From Phytophthora hibernalis (taxonomy: Eukaryota > Oomycota > Peronosporomycetes > Peronosporales > Peronosporaceae): DNA of 64,000 nt. Each line of letters starts with the position of its first letter. Positions within the stretch are counted from its first letter, which is position 1. Position numbers and translations under genes: made by a program. The stretch spans positions 868,001 to 932,000 of the forward strand of contig JAAKBF010000390.1 in the NCBI GenBank assembly GCA_012656075.1, written 5' to 3'. The notes under the pieces are model-generated. The model saw only the letters and a program-made list of their open reading frames with translations. It was not told where the DNA came from and did not search any database. Below are positions 33,133 through 45,746 of the stretch, in pieces.

Positions 33133-35622
33133 GTGGCTTGCTTCGAGGACCTGTTCATGACCCTCGAATACCCCCTGTATGAACACATTGCGCTAGGGCA
33201 GCGGTTCTTTGACAACGGAGCAATTCTCGCACAGATACACGGGGCTGAAGCGGCTCCGGGTCAGAAACAAGAAATCGTAGACTTAAATAAACAACTGTCA
33301 AGAATCACTATTGACATGGAATCACGGGTTGTCAAGGTGACCTTTAAGGGCAAACAGTCAGCGGCAAGGTGGAGTGGTTGGCAAATGCCATTGGCAACGA
33401 AATTGATACCTCTGGTCGACTGTGAAAGCGAACGGGAACAAGCGGCAGCAACAAACAAATTGGTCATGCTGGACTTCTACTCCTTCGATGTGGAAGTTCG
33501 CAAGAGGGAAATGACCTCCAGCGACATGTATTGGCTGCTGTCGAAAGTCCTTGGTATCAAGCTTCAAGCCATGAAGCATCCGGTCTCACCTGAGACTGGC
33601 ATCAAGTAACAGCAATGTACGGTGCGGATCCACGCCAAAGCATGCCCAGATGCCCTGCGCCGTACGGGTTACCTGGTAGTGGACGGTGTAGAAGTGGTGA
33701 TTCATCACTCGGCCATTTTTGTCAACTGGCAAAGCAAGAGATGTCAATCCCCAGAACATCCGACCAAGTATTGCAAGACTCACCAAGACGAGCTAGAACG
33801 AGAGAAACAGAAGCATACGAAGCGATTCGAGGGAACAAACCGTCAGCTAGAGGAGGGAGCAGCAGAGGGTAGGCAGCCGGAGCACAGCCTCGAACCATGG
33901 AGCAACTGGAGTCGCTATTGCGCTCAGAAGGGAGCAAATTTGGGGAGGAGAATCAGGGAAGCCTACACAGGGCAGAACAGTGGAGAAACGGTTGGGTTCT
34001 CCTGTCCGGAATGTGACACAGATGACGATGAACAAGCTTGTGTTGCCGGCGGAATGGGGACAGTCATTGCAGGAGAACCGCAGTCCGGAACAAGAGGACG
34101 CGCGGAACCACGATGGCGACGAGAAGATGGACGAATGCAAGCCGCCACCGCCGACTGCTGCATGTACGGACCCAAATCGGACGTCGAACGTACACGAGCT
34201 GCATGAGTCTCGGCCGATGGACAGAGTCAACAGCGACTTTGACATGTAGTCACCTGCCCAAAACCAGAGTCCTTGTATGGGGAGGAGTGTAAGCTCGGTA
34301 GACGAGGAGATGAAACCAGTGGCAGAGCCATCGAGGATTGCAGCAGAATATGCGGCGGCGACCAAGGCGACAAAGCAGAAGCAGACGCGGATTGATCGAA
34401 GCAGAACGTGGAAGAACCACCCGACGTCCTGGGAGGGCACTCTTGGAACGGAAGCAACCCCAGGTGGAGTTTAGGAAACGAAGCAAAGAATCCATGATCA
34501 AATGGTAAAGAAGGGTGGAAACACAGGGCCAAGTGTGCGACCAAGGTGACGCAGTCAGTGGGAGGAGACAAATTCGCCACGAACGTTCGGCAGGCCTCAC
34601 TCTCTCCCAAGAGGAAAGCGGATGATCACTGGTCCAACCAGCCAGAGGTTGAGGATCAGACACATGGCGTTCAAGGCGCAGGCGGCAACTCACGGCCGGA
34701 CGGTGTCAGACCCCTATCGCCAAAACGGAGATCAACGGAAGCAACCAAAACAAGAGACAAAGCGATCATGCAGAAATTCATTCATCAGTACATGACGGTG
34801 ACAGTCAAGCCAATGGACGAGGAAGAGGCACGTGATCCAGAAACAGAGCGTATGCTACCGAGAACCCGTAACGAGAGCCAAGACCAAAATTCAAGTCCAC
34901 GGAGGAAAACAGGTCAACGCAATACAAGTGTGGAGCAAGGAGATGGGGAATGCAGCATAGTGGCGGTGACTAAGGCAACAGACAAGGGTGCGCCACTGTC
35001 CGCATGGCAGGATATATTGGGCGGACACGTAGTAGATGTGGCGGCCAATGGCCACTGTGGCTGGCTGGTCTTTTACACAGCTTTATACAACGAAGCGGAG
35101 GGGTTGAGAATATGACATCGGAAGTCGTGATCAAAGTCAATCAACTCAAAAACGGGTACTCAAGGAGATGATCGCGAATCTGACGGAGGAAATGAAGCTA
35201 CATCCTGCTGAACTGCAGGTGGAGCTACGGGCAAGCGGATGTCACGAGACGGCTAAAGGTGGACCGTCTCAGCAGCTGTGCGCTCTGGCCAACCATCTCG
35301 CCACTCAACGAGACAAGTCCGTCAAAGCCCACGTCCCGATGCATTTCTGGGTGCGCCCGATCCACATCACGGCCATGGCCATGCACGCGAGGAGGCGATA
35401 TACGTGCGTACAAACGCTCAGAATATCGTAAGGCTGGCGTCGACTAGAAATGCCATCCTGAAAGAGCACGGCTGGAAGGAACTCGATCCGGCTAAATATG
35501 ACGAAGCCTTAACGGCGAAAGCAGCAGCCACAGCATTAGGCCTGCTGAGGAAAGCAGCGAAGGCGTGCATCGAGGGGCAGGATGAAAAGGCGGCAGTGAC
35601 GAGGATTTGGGGACCTCTGTGA
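33133..35622 (+). pseudogene. LINE ORF1 region with OTU-like cysteine protease domain, broken
   Basis: The reading 33133-33609 is a mixed alpha/beta segment (MACFEDLFMTLEYPLYEH...). It continues through GYLVVDGVEVVIHHSAIFV into CQSPEHPTKYC (about 33750-33780), knuckle-like but with missing ligands. A hydrophilic basic linker with SPKRK and SPKRR follows (34600-34740). Then comes VVDVAANGHCGWLVFYTALY (about 35030-35090), which has the N-G-x-C-x-W arrangement of OTU-type protease active sites. After frame breaks near 35115 and 35395, FWVRPIHITAMAMHAR and IYVRTNAQN fit the central OTU strands. The OTU call is from motif memory. Proteases of this type are known in some non-LTR elements. Confidence 0.6.
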
Positions 35623-36061
35623 CCGGAATCGTGAAACCCAGTCGTCACCACAGGCAGCGAGTGTAATCCCGTGAAGATAGGGATAAAGGTCTCCAGACCA
35701 CGCGCCCATCGCAGCAAGAGATTGAGACATCAATCGCAAGCAAAAGTTCTAACTAAAAACATGGGGCCAAAGACTTGTGGAACACTGTTGCAGACGGAGA
35801 CACAACGTGCGCTGATGAAATAGGCGAGGAGGGGCACACACTCCGAGGACCAGAGGTAACTCAACAGAGCGATATTACCGAGGACGACGGTACGGCAGTA
35901 CTCTCCGCAAAGCCGAAATCAGAATCCATGGTCGCTGGACTGGCCAACACTCAGTAGGATGGTCAAAGCAAATCAACTAGCAGCCAGATCGACATGGCGA
36001 GATTGGAAGAACGGACAGACTAAAATGCTGGATCACTTTACAGCAGACGCAGGAGAAATAC

Positions 36062-39000
36062 ATGCGGGCTTCAACGGCGACTTTCAGAACATTAGGCAGA
36101 AAGGTTCGCAGGCAACGGAGAAGCACCGCAAGTGAAAAGAAGCAGAGAAGGGCAGGACAACACAAACAAGACTGCACTATTGGAATTATCACTCTCAATG
36201 TGAGAGGTTTGGCATCCTGTATAAACAATTTGGGGAGCAAACTACAGGGGCTCAAAGAACGACATGTGAGAGGCAACCGAGATGTAATCTTTATACAAGA
36301 GACTCATCTTAAACCAGAACAACATAGAGCAGCAGCCGATCAACACGTGGTCATGTGGGCATTCAGCCACAAGATGGCCAACAGGTTCTCGTTTGGTCAT
36401 ATCTGGATGTGATAGACGGGCGGGAGTGGCACCCCTACGGGGCAATAACCAACATGCAAGCATGGCAGGAGGAGCGCTGGTCTGAACATGTGATAATGAC
36501 AACAGGGGGACTGGAGGGGAAAATTGCTTTTCATAAACATATATGCGCCCGTGAATGGGGCTGTGAGGGTGCAATTCTACAAGAACCTAAGGCAGATCAA
36601 CCTGCCGGAAAACACTGACATCATATGTGGGGAGACTTCAATTGTGTAAACACCAATGGTCTGGACAGAATCGGAGGAAGGCATGGTGCTGAGCTAGGAA
36701 TCAGGGAATTGAACAATCTTGTGGAAGAGCTGGGCTATACGATGCAGGTATGCAAACATGCCGGAGATTAATGACAGAGAGGCGGCTAACGAGTATGCGG
36801 CGACACATCATACACATTTCCACACAGCAGCATCTGGGAAGAGAGGATCATCCAGGCTGGACAGATTCTATATTGGTCATGGGGCCAAACCACTGGTATG
36901 AGGAGGAAGACAGAGGAAGCACACTGCAGGTCTGATCACAGGGCAGTGCTGCTAGAGTTGCACTACCCGAAAGGAGTGATACGAGTACAGAAACGGCGAA
37001 AACTATATCCACCGCCGGCCTACGTCCAATCGACCACACAAGACCTCATTGCGACACGCATCAAAGAACTCCAAACACATCTCGAGAGCACCTCTGCGGC
37101 GAATTCAGCGAGCTCATGGGAGCAAATCAAGAAACAAGCGAAACAACAAATGATGCAATTAAAAGGTGAAGAGAGTTAAGATGACAAACGGGTTTCGTCA
37201 GCGAATAAAAAGACTAAAAAGACAGCTGGAAAAATTTTCCAGAGACGAACCAAATGGCGCAAGCAACAGAGCGACGCTGTTGGCGTTCTTGAACAAGACG
37301 CGAGGAGAGTGCTGAAGCGGAGAAGGCTGGAGGCGTCCAGTTCATGGAGTGCAAAAGCCACTTCAAAGAAATTCTTCCGCCGCGTTTGCAACAAATTTGG
37401 GAGCAACACAATACCTTCTCTGGTGTCCACCGGTTCAACGAGAATAAGGGATCCGCACGATAAAGCGAACATCTTAGCGGATAGTTGGGCGGAGATTTTT
37501 AACGGGGCAGCGGAGGAAAAATTCAATTGAGAAATTTATTTCCAACTACAGTGGAAAGTGGAAACAGGTAGACATGGCGGATCTGGATGCAGAATTCACG
37601 GAGGTGGAGGTACAAGCCGCGATTGACAGGTGCAAAATCGGGAAGGCGTGTGACCCGGATGAGCTAGGCAACGAGTGGTATCGAGATCATGGTGCAGTGC
37701 TAGTAACTGTTCTCACCAAACTTTTCAATGATTGCGTGAAGTTGGGCCACACACCGTCCAGTTTTGGAAGCATACCTATTCTCCATAAGCAAAGGAGGAG
37801 ATTCGTCCAACCCGTACAACTATCGTCCTATCGCCCTGCTGAACTCGGATTACAAAATCTTCACTAGGATACTTGCGTGGAGGGTTCGGGTGTTGATAGC
37901 CAATCTGGTTAGCAACAGACAGTGTGGATTCGTCCCGGTCGGACCATCCATGAAGTTACAGATCTGCTGGAAGCAGCCAAAAGACGTATGCAAAACAAAC
38001 GGCAAGTTGAGTGAGGCTCAAGCACTACTTCTAGATTTTGCCAAAGCATACGACTCCTTGGACAGAGACTTCCTTCTGGCTGTGTTGGAGGCCAAGGGGT
38101 TCCCACCAAAATTTGCAGAATCATCAGAGCCATTCATACAGGAACTACAGTTCAATTCATGGCGAACGGAAAACTTTCGGAAAAGCTGACGGTCACCAGT
38201 GGAATCAGGCAGGGATGTCCACTGGCGCCCCTGCTCTTCATAAACGACGTAGATCTGCTTTATGACGTGATCGAAGGTGACGGCCAACAACAGGGTATCC
38301 AGCTCGGAGAAGATGTATCTATCCGCCCGCTAAAGGTGGCGGGCTATGCAGATGATACTGCAATTTATATCGCTCACAAATCTATGCAGAAGAACGCAAT
38401 TCAGGCAGTGAGGCGCTTCTCAGCAGTGTCGGGTCTCAAGTTAAATGTGCAAATATCGGCAGCAGTACAATTAGGGCAAGTGGAAGAGACGGACGACAAA
38501 AGGGTTTCAGTAGATGCGGAGAGTGCACAGCAAGAGGAAGCAGACAATGAAATCGAAACAACGAACAGTACACGGTACCTAGGACACATAGCTGGTAGCG
38601 GGGACACGACAGCAGAGGCCTGGGACAAGGCATTTGCACCATTGAGAACTCGTCTAGCGCTTGCAGAGGTCAAGACCACTACAGTTCAACAGCGAGCTGT
38701 CCTAGCGTCTGCCATCATCATTCCGAAGATGCTCAATGTGGCTCGACACGCGTGGCCAACCGAAGACATAATCAAGAAAGCAGACATATGCATACGGAAC
38801 TACGTCTGGAAAGTGGTCTTCAAAGTACTGGAGCGAGCACCGACCGGATGGATGCAAGTGGAACTAGCGGAACAAGCCCTGACGCAGGGCGGCGTAGGCA
38901 TACCCAATATCAGGACAGAGCTTATGGCTCTAATCACCATAGCTGGGCCCTGACGCAAGACAGACAAAAACAGCGAGTAGGAGAAATTTTGCAAAAACGT

Positions 39001-41157
39001 GATACAGGAGAGGCGTATCCGCTGATACCGCGGCAGGTCAGCCCGAAAGCGAGGCCGCAGAGCACACTATGGGGTACTGGGAGATGCTGGGCGGAATTAT
39101 ACTTTCACGAGAGCGTGCTGGACGGGGAACCAGACAACCGCGACATACGTGAATTGCGAAAAAAATGAGACGGAGCAACAGGATCATTACCAGATGTACG
39201 CAAACGGGATTGCGGACAACGTGTTCCGGCCAGTGAAGAAAATGATGACTAAGCTACGGAACAAGAGGCATGCGAACAGAGGACAATGATTCCACGGGGC
39301 TCTCAATGAAGTGAAGCTATCGGCTCTATATTTATGCGATTCGCAAGGGCAGGAGTGCAACTGGGGAGCTTTCACCAACTTATACCCAAAAGTGGCGGGG
39401 ATCAGAATACAACATGTCATAGAAGCTCACTGCGCGGTACCAGGAGAAGTAATGTTGCGGCCAACACCGCACATGCTGCCTATGTCTAGCGGTGAAGCGC
39501 ACAGCTTCCGGGAAGTGATCCTCAGCGTGCTGGCAAATTTTCCAGAGCTAATATATCGACAGGCGGAGACAAATCAGCTGCACATCAAACACACCCTGTA
39601 GGACAAACACCACAATTTTACGTTGGCGGGGGAAAGGAGAGGGTGATTGAACATACTTGGGGACTCAAGAAGCAGACAGTGTCATGGGATCCGAACCTGC
39701 AAACAGTAGTAACTGTAATGGCCGTATATCTGAAAGTACCAGTGAATACCGTCATATGCACACCGCATCCGTGGGTCCATGAGATGCGGCCGCTTTGGGC
39801 GGGAAAAAGGCGGTGGACATAATCGAGGCGCAGATACAACGCACTTATCAACATCAAGCGCGATGAGCAAGCCGCAGAAGCGAAGCGCAAGATTCATCTA
39901 AAACGTGCTGAGGACCATGCACTTGCAGCCAAGCGCTAGAGGGGTTACGATGGAAACAAGTTTACAGAATGGAGGGAGTTTCAGCGTATCAGACGCAAAA
40001 CATTATGAAACTCAAGCTCAACAGATTACGGTTGTGGGCAGGAAAAGAGCTAGGTTGCGAGAGGATGCGAGAAAGCGACGTCCTGGGAACTTTACATCTG
40101 GCATGTTTATTTCGGAAGCGCAGGACTTCTGGGATGTGATGCTTAGAGGTTGGGGTCATCGTGGCAGTAGAAGAAGGGGAAAGGTAGTGGCAAGCGATGA
40201 TGCACTGGGCGACCTTTTCGGATGTCGAACCAACAACTTACTGCACTGGATAACACAGTGGGGACGAGAGGAAAAAATGGAGCCATAGGACGACCTATTC
40301 AAGGTGGTTCTAGATATGTGGAGATTGGGAGTAGCCGTGATTCTAACGGCTATCTGAGAAGAAATTTTGACAGAGTACATGCGGATGGACAGAAAGCCTT
40401 CACATTAGAAGAAGCGACAGGAGGCGCAAGAGCGGGGATGACTGAGGCGTACGCAAGATATCGGCTCGGATTGTACCCGTTGACACCACTGACGATCACC
40501 AAGCTACAGGTGGCGGATTTCATCATGGAAAGGTGGAGGACTGTAGTAAATGACCTGGAACCGCCCGAAGATGAGACCACCAGGCGAGTCGGTTTCTTCG
40601 ATGGAGGGTCACGAGGTAACCCTGGACCTGGAGGCAGTGGCAGCGTGGTAGTCGAGCAGAACACAAGGCATGGTGATACGCAGGCTACGTGGGTGGCAGC
40701 GACCGCTTTGGGCAGTGTGAAGATGACCAATAATGTCGCTGAATTTATTGGATTGCACAGACTCCTAGCCCACGCAGCAGGGCAAGGTTGGAGAAGACTT
40801 CACGTAGTCGAGGATAGGGCTCTGATCCTCCGAATGATGAGATAACGGAGAGAACCCAAGGTCCAGGGATTGAAGCATTGGTACTTCATCACGCGGAAGT
40901 TGGCTGATCTCTGTGAAGTGGCGAGCTGGCGGCATCACTTCAGAAGACACAACAAAATGGCGGACTGGTTTGCCAATCTAGCCATGGAGAAAACGCAGTG
41001 TGACGGTCTCACGAACCCTTCCGGGGACAGATCATCGCATTTGGGCATCACTGGAGGATCACCAACGAGGAGACTTCGCTGCATGGGAACAGAAGACACA
41101 GGAGGACATGACGGAGCAGGAAGGTCATGGAAAGTAGGTTACCAATACGGTAGCTGA
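36062..41157 (+). pseudogene. LINE ORF2: endonuclease, reverse transcriptase and RNase H, broken
   Basis: The endonuclease begins GIITLNVRGLASCINN (about 36182) with IFIQETHL (about 36290) and GDFNCV (about 36630), the APE motifs. The reverse transcriptase spans about 37574-38953: YNYRPIALLNSDYKIFTRIL (about 37818), LLLDFAKAYDSLDRDF (about 38027), SGIRQGCPLAPLLF (about 38198) and the active-site GYADDTAIY (about 38341). RNase H follows: GFFDGGSRGNPGPGGSG (about 40590) and NNVAEFIGLHRLL (about 40730). Stops or shifts occur near 36412, 36620, 36775, 36900, 37180, 37530, 37790, 38160, 38953 and 40845. The active-site residues themselves are largely retained, so decay is by indels and nonsense changes rather than catalytic loss. 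Confidence 0.9.
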
Positions 41158-41160
41158 AAG

Positions 41161-42369
41161 ACTGGTCAAGATGTAAATGCTTGACTAGAATGGTCATTAG
41201 AGTTCATTTCTAGGGATAGAAACAGTAACACAATATACCTTACAACAACACAAAAAATGATATTTATACTTTTACTCACAGAACGATTGATACATAGCGT
41301 AGGACCTCTTTGGGGCGATAGCTGTCTGGTGCGGCTGCTGTATGTTTTTACATTTACACTGGTTGCCTCCTTGGACCAATACATATACTTTCACAAACAC
41401 ACCTATCAAGTCGGGCGACTAAGCGCTCTCAATATTTATCCGTCCATAGCTGTTGGGTTAGCATGCGTTAAGATAGTTTAAGGAGCGGTCGAAGTAAAAA
41501 AGCGATCAATTTGAAGAGCTCCTGGTGTTTTGATTGGACGACGCGACATGCGTATTAAATCGATCATCGCTTTTATTTAACACACCATACCTGACTCAAT
41601 CGGAACGGAAAACAGCATTCAGTGGGGGTTTTGAGCAAAATGAACACCGCAACTATGATTTTGAAACATAATGAAAGCGTAAATTCTAGCTTGTTTCTTT
41701 CTGCTTCGATTGAGGCTCGTTTCAACTTAACACACTACGTAGTTTTTGAACTATTGCGTCGTGAACAAGGGTTCCAGTGCTAGGAGACCATTACACCTTC
41801 TCTTCCATTTTCAAGTAGCGGTGCCACAGTTACGTGGACCACATAGCAAACGACCATTTGCCCAACACACAGCAGATTATGAGCCTCTTGTGCGCAAGGT
41901 GTGTCGCTCTCTCTGAATATTGCGGCAACTTGTATACGTAACGCTCACTTGATAAACCCGGCACGTACGCGAGCGGGCTGGCGAAGATTCCTCTCGAGAA
42001 GAAGAAGGATGGTCGAGATGACGGTCTTGCCAGCGGGAACGTGTGCACATCTTCAAGGTACAGTACCACTAAGGGCTAGGTTAATAATGTCATTTGGAGA
42101 GCAGTGACCTCTGCTCATGAAGTCAATGCATTTGACCGGAGATATTATTTTGAAGACGCTGGTTCATCAACTCACTGAAGGCGACATCTTCTGCAAGTCG
42201 TAAATGGGTTTAACAACATCACTAAGTGTCTAAATCTATTAATTTTACTGGGAGGGCAGCTTTAGTCGGCTGAACAGCCTAACCAATTTTATTGGTGGGG
42301 TCCTCCCCCAGGGTTTAATTGGCGAATGTCGCCTGAGTCCACCGATTGTGACTACGGTCACACAAAATA
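41161..42369. other. Unassigned stretch between LINE and unknown ORFs
   Basis: AT-rich sequence with no convincing coding region. From about 41830 to 42060 a plus frame with DKPGTYASGLAKIPLEKKKD is open for a while but matches nothing I know. Around 42235-42300 GGGAGGGCAGC and GGGGTCCTCCCCCAGG give short GC-rich palindromes. Confidence 0.4.
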
Positions 42370-42765
42370 TTATGTGTATCTTGTGGATGGTGGTGTTCCG
42401 AATGTTGTTGGGCGAAGAAGCTCCATCTGCCTTGTTTGACAGTGCGCTATCTTCGTTAAACGAGTCACGCAGTCGCTTTGGCCCGAGTAAGTAAGATGTA
42501 AATTTGGAAGGGCGCCAAGGTTACGATTCTCAGGATATGCTGCGCAAGCTATACTTGCGCATTCACCATTACCTGCTCGGGTTGTACCCGGTGTGAACGG
42601 GACGTTGTATCCATACATGGTGCTGCTAGGGGTCTCGGATGTGTTCGCAAACGCGTTTTCTCTGGCAAAAGACAACAAGACCTGAAGCAAGAGCTGGTGG
42701 AATACCCGCGCTCCGATAAGGGTGCCTTCAACAAGATGTTCAACGAGAGCCTTCGCTTTCAACAT
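42370..42765 (-). CDS. Hypothetical ORF, unknown
   Basis: An open minus frame of up to 131 codons contains SSTMYGYNVPFTPGTTRAGN and ends RPTTFGTPPSTRYT. It has no transmembrane segment, no signal peptide and no recognisable motif. The opposite strand is also partly open, so it may be chance or part of a decayed element. Confidence 0.2.
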   Translation of the reverse strand: MLKAKALVEHLVEGTLIGARVFHQLLLQVLLSFARENAFANTSETPSSTMYGYNVPFTPGTTRAGNGECASIACAAYPENRNLGALPNLHLTYSGQSDCVTRLTKIAHCQTRQMELLRPTTFGTPPSTRYT

Positions 42766-42879
42766 TACTTATTTATCAGCGGTAGCCTACAGCTTGTCGT
42801 GTGCCCCTACCGCCGGTTTCCGGGCACATGAAAATTTAAAAATTCAATGAGGCGCGAACTTAATTTAAAAAAATCTTTG

Positions 42880-43239
42880 TCAACTGTCCTCCCAGCCTAA
42901 TGCTACGCCTCTAGTAAAGCTCTGACTCCCGGTGCGGGGTTCGTTGTTCCAAATCCCCCACACTTTCAGCTCCGGTTTAGCCTGGTATACCGTGTTAATG
43001 ACCTCGCGTTGGTCGTTTTTGGAAAAAGCGATTAAAAAAGCGATGAGTTTGTGAAGGTTGGATAGCGCCCGCTCGGCGAGCGCGCCAGCGATAAGAGGAG
43101 ACCGCCATCGAAGGAGATACGGCGTGCCAACGTATGGCAACGTGCCGTCAGTGAGCCTGCTTACACCGAGTGCATGCATCCCGCGATATCTACGACGCAA
43201 TTGAGCAATTGAATAACGCTTCTTGCAATCATCGCCTGG
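42880..43239 (-). CDS. Unknown ORF with protein-like composition
   Basis: The minus frame, open from about 43239, reads DDCKKRYSIAQLRRRYRGMH, then LPYVGTPYLLRWRSPLIAGA and a helical stretch LSNLHKLIAFLIAFSKNDQ. It ends KVWGIWNNEPRTGSQSFTRG and ALGWEDS at 42880. Composition is balanced, with several Trp and Tyr and no low complexity, which favours real coding origin. The first ATG is at 43200. No family was recognised and no promoter seen. Confidence 0.4.
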   Translation of the reverse strand, partial: PGDDCKKRYSIAQLRRRYRGMHALGVSRLTDGTLPYVGTPYLLRWRSPLIAGALAERALSNLHKLIAFLIAFSKNDQREVINTVYQAKPELKVWGIWNNEPRTGSQSFTRGVALGWEDS

Positions 43240-43905
43240 GTCAAGAGGCGATGGACCCTAATCCGCAGCGTCCACCCCGCCCAAAGGAATATTTCAGTGT
43301 TCGAGAAAGAGTTGTTGTGGACATGACACATGCTACTGGGCCGAGCACGAGCTCGGGAATAAAGCCAGAAACTGTCGTTTTACCGGTAAATAATACGGTA
43401 TATAAGCGATATTTACGTCGACCTCACATCACTTTTGTTTGCTCTTTAATTTTATCACTTCCTCACTTTGACCCGCTCAGCAATTATATTAAAATAGACA
43501 CTGATTACTGGAATGGATAAACTAACGAACATATTGACCAATCAAATTGCGTACATAGTTAGGTTTGATCCAATTTTGATCCTTGAGCATAGTTGCCCTG
43601 TGCCTCACATAATAGTAAAATGCACATTATGTTAATAGTTCCAAAGCGATAGCGTACCTCCTTCGTAGGGCCCCCGTACAGACCATGCGGCCTGTTAGGG
43701 GCAATGCGAGTTATTATAATACAAGTATATGTAGCGCAAGGCGACAGTGTTCCATGGTCGTTCTGAGAACGACGAGAAAATCCTGAACGTTTGCTCCACG
43801 CTTGGAATGCAATATGTAATGTACCGGTACGAGGGCACTGTATGGTCGTATCGTTGAGGGAACCAGTTCAACCGAATGGATAGGCCAAATGTTATGGTGT
43901 GTCCG
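43240..43905. other. AT-rich intergenic stretch
   Basis: No gene recognised. TACCGGTAAATAATACGGTA near 43380-43400 is a short near-palindrome. The rest is AT-rich and unremarkable. Confidence 0.4.
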
Positions 43906-44531
43906 GGGCATTCTCTAAAAGGTGCTCATCATTACCACCATTTTCTAAAAGGCGCGGTCGTCTTTAAAAGGTGCTCATTCAAGATGTTACTTCGAAGTAC
44001 ATAGCACGGGGTGCAATCAGCATCGGAACCACCAGCACCTCACGTAGGAAGGAGCTCAAGCGATCCGAGCAACAACAGCAGGTGCTTATCATTCTTCTTA
44101 CTGTATAGCTAGCCCCTGTTGCCTACAGGTTGTGGAATCGGCTAAACTGTGCGACTGGTCATAACGATAGGACATACCACATATTAATAATTGCAGACTC
44201 ACTACCTTCAGAAACCACAACCATGTTCCTGCAGCTTTTCCACTGCCAAAATGCCTCATCCGCCTGCGGAAAGCATATTGTGGTTTCCATAGGGAGGCCC
44301 CGCATTGCATAATATACTCACTGTACACGACTACGCATCTGTCGAAAGATATGTCGTGAAAAACGGCGGTGTAAGCGCTTAGTATGCTCGTCAGGATGTT
44401 CGTGCACCTACATCACTACACGAGCTCCACTTCTTGGCGTGACAGGCCAAGTTCCTGTTACATATCGGTTACTAATAGGATAACAAGCACCTTTTAAAAA
44501 TGGTGGTATTAATCATGAACTGAGAATGCCC
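43906..44531. mobile_element. MITE of about 625 bp
   Basis: The left end GGGCATTCTC is matched by GAGAATGCCC at the right end. Further in, ATTACCACCATTTTCTAAAAGG (left) pairs with the complement of CCTTTTAAAAATGGTGGTAT (right). AAAAGGTGCTCAT is repeated inside the left end. No transposase is encoded and no target duplication was clear. Confidence 0.7.
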
Positions 44532-45675
44532 GTCCTAATTAATACTTACTTCGTATGAAGTACCTGTGTATGCTAATATGTGTACACAACACAGATGACT
44601 TGACATCAAATTTTGTAAGAAAATCCGGGACTTACTAATTAGGACAGGTTTACAATACAAGTTCCGTACAGTATTACACATACGTTTGTATAGTTGGTCA
44701 ATGAAAGTAATCCATCGTCAACTTCACCTTGCAGGTGGTGCCTATCGGCATGTCGTCGCTACAGCACTCCGTACTTTTGCACAGAGTCTGCCTTCGAACG
44801 GCAGACGGTATAATAAGGTAAGCAGTCAAACAATGTCCAAGCGCGATCGTTGAATCGGAACATCGTGTGATGTGCGACGAATTCACGCACTGCCTGCTCA
44901 TGTTTGCCTCCCGTTGGTGCCTCCATCCGTGCGTCGCCAATACATGTAGGTTCATGCGTTCATCGTCGCATCAGCAGAAAGATGATTAAAGATGGTGTAT
45001 GCGCAACAAGATGCCAGTCCGACGTTGAACTCCTTTACCGAGTCTCGGTGCTCTGCCTGATTTCGCGGGACAATGAGCACCGACTCGTAAGCTCTGGAGG
45101 TGGAAGTTTGCCGTCCGATTGCAGTGTTCGTTCGGCGACTCGAAAGATGCGGTCCAAGCAACCGGGTCTCTCGCCTTGCTTGGCGCAGGCGAAGAAAAAA
45201 GAACCCTCGTGTGGATCCGGAGATTTGAGTGCTCCAGCTCTCGAACCAAGCACAGGACGATTGCCGCCATTTGCCTGCAAGATCACGGGCAACAACTGGG
45301 ACATTGGTCACAATGTGCAGTCGCAAAGTCTCACGCTCAGTGCGTTTGGGTTCACCCGTTTGTTGAACCGCAATTCCTGCGTGGCTCTACTGCCTGACTC
45401 ACACGATTTGATGTGCGAGAAGTTCGACCGGCGAGGCTCTTGTGGCTCTCGAGAGCTTGTCAAGCACGAATTCAAATCGCCGAGGCCGCGGCTTGTTTAC
45501 GCCTGACGCGATTGAGCTCGAAGACCTCCAATCAAACAGGGTCGAGCGAAAGCCGCAGTTGCCATCTGGGACAGCTTCATGCTGCGCTGCGAGGCTGTCC
45601 GAACGAGCATTTGATAACGCAGAGCCTCCCCTCCCCCGTTCTCACAATAAAAATCTCGCTCGGTAGCTTCGAGCA
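44532..45675. other. Region upstream of the bZIP gene
   Basis: AT-rich to about 44700, then GC-rich. Open frames occur on both strands between 44904 and 45748 and overlap each other with no recognisable domain. I treat them as chance frames in a 5' region. No clear initiator motif was found. Confidence 0.4.
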
Positions 45676-45735
45676 ATGATGGCCAGCAACCGAAGGAGTT
45701 TCGACCGAATCCCGCGCCATTCAGCGATGCCGTGA
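45676..45735 (+). promoter_or_regulatory. Possible upstream ORF of the bZIP mRNA
   Basis: ATGATGGCCAGC opens a 19-codon frame ending TGA at 45735, 11 nt before the bZIP ATG at 45747. If transcribed, it would oblige ribosomes to reinitiate or leak past, lowering bZIP translation. Whether the transcript starts upstream of it is not visible. Confidence 0.35.
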
Positions 45736-45746
45736 TTGGAAGCGTC

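Larger units (their letters stand above)
32521..41160 (+). mobile_element. LINE (non-LTR retrotransposon) with APE, RT and RNase H
   Basis: One long plus-strand element about 8.6 kb in extent. It has a first ORF region with a knuckle-like motif, an OTU-like protease region, apurinic-type endonuclease, reverse transcriptase and C-terminal RNase H. RNase H after RT fits the I/Tad1-type group of non-LTR elements. Boundaries are approximate, and no clear poly(A) or simple-repeat tail or target duplication was seen. It is full of stops and shifts. Confidence 0.85.

Noticed and set aside
44904..45679. Open frames of up to 200 codons upstream of the bZIP gene, on both strands
   Set aside because: They overlap in several frames, have no domains or biased composition, and fit chance frames in GC-rich 5' DNA.
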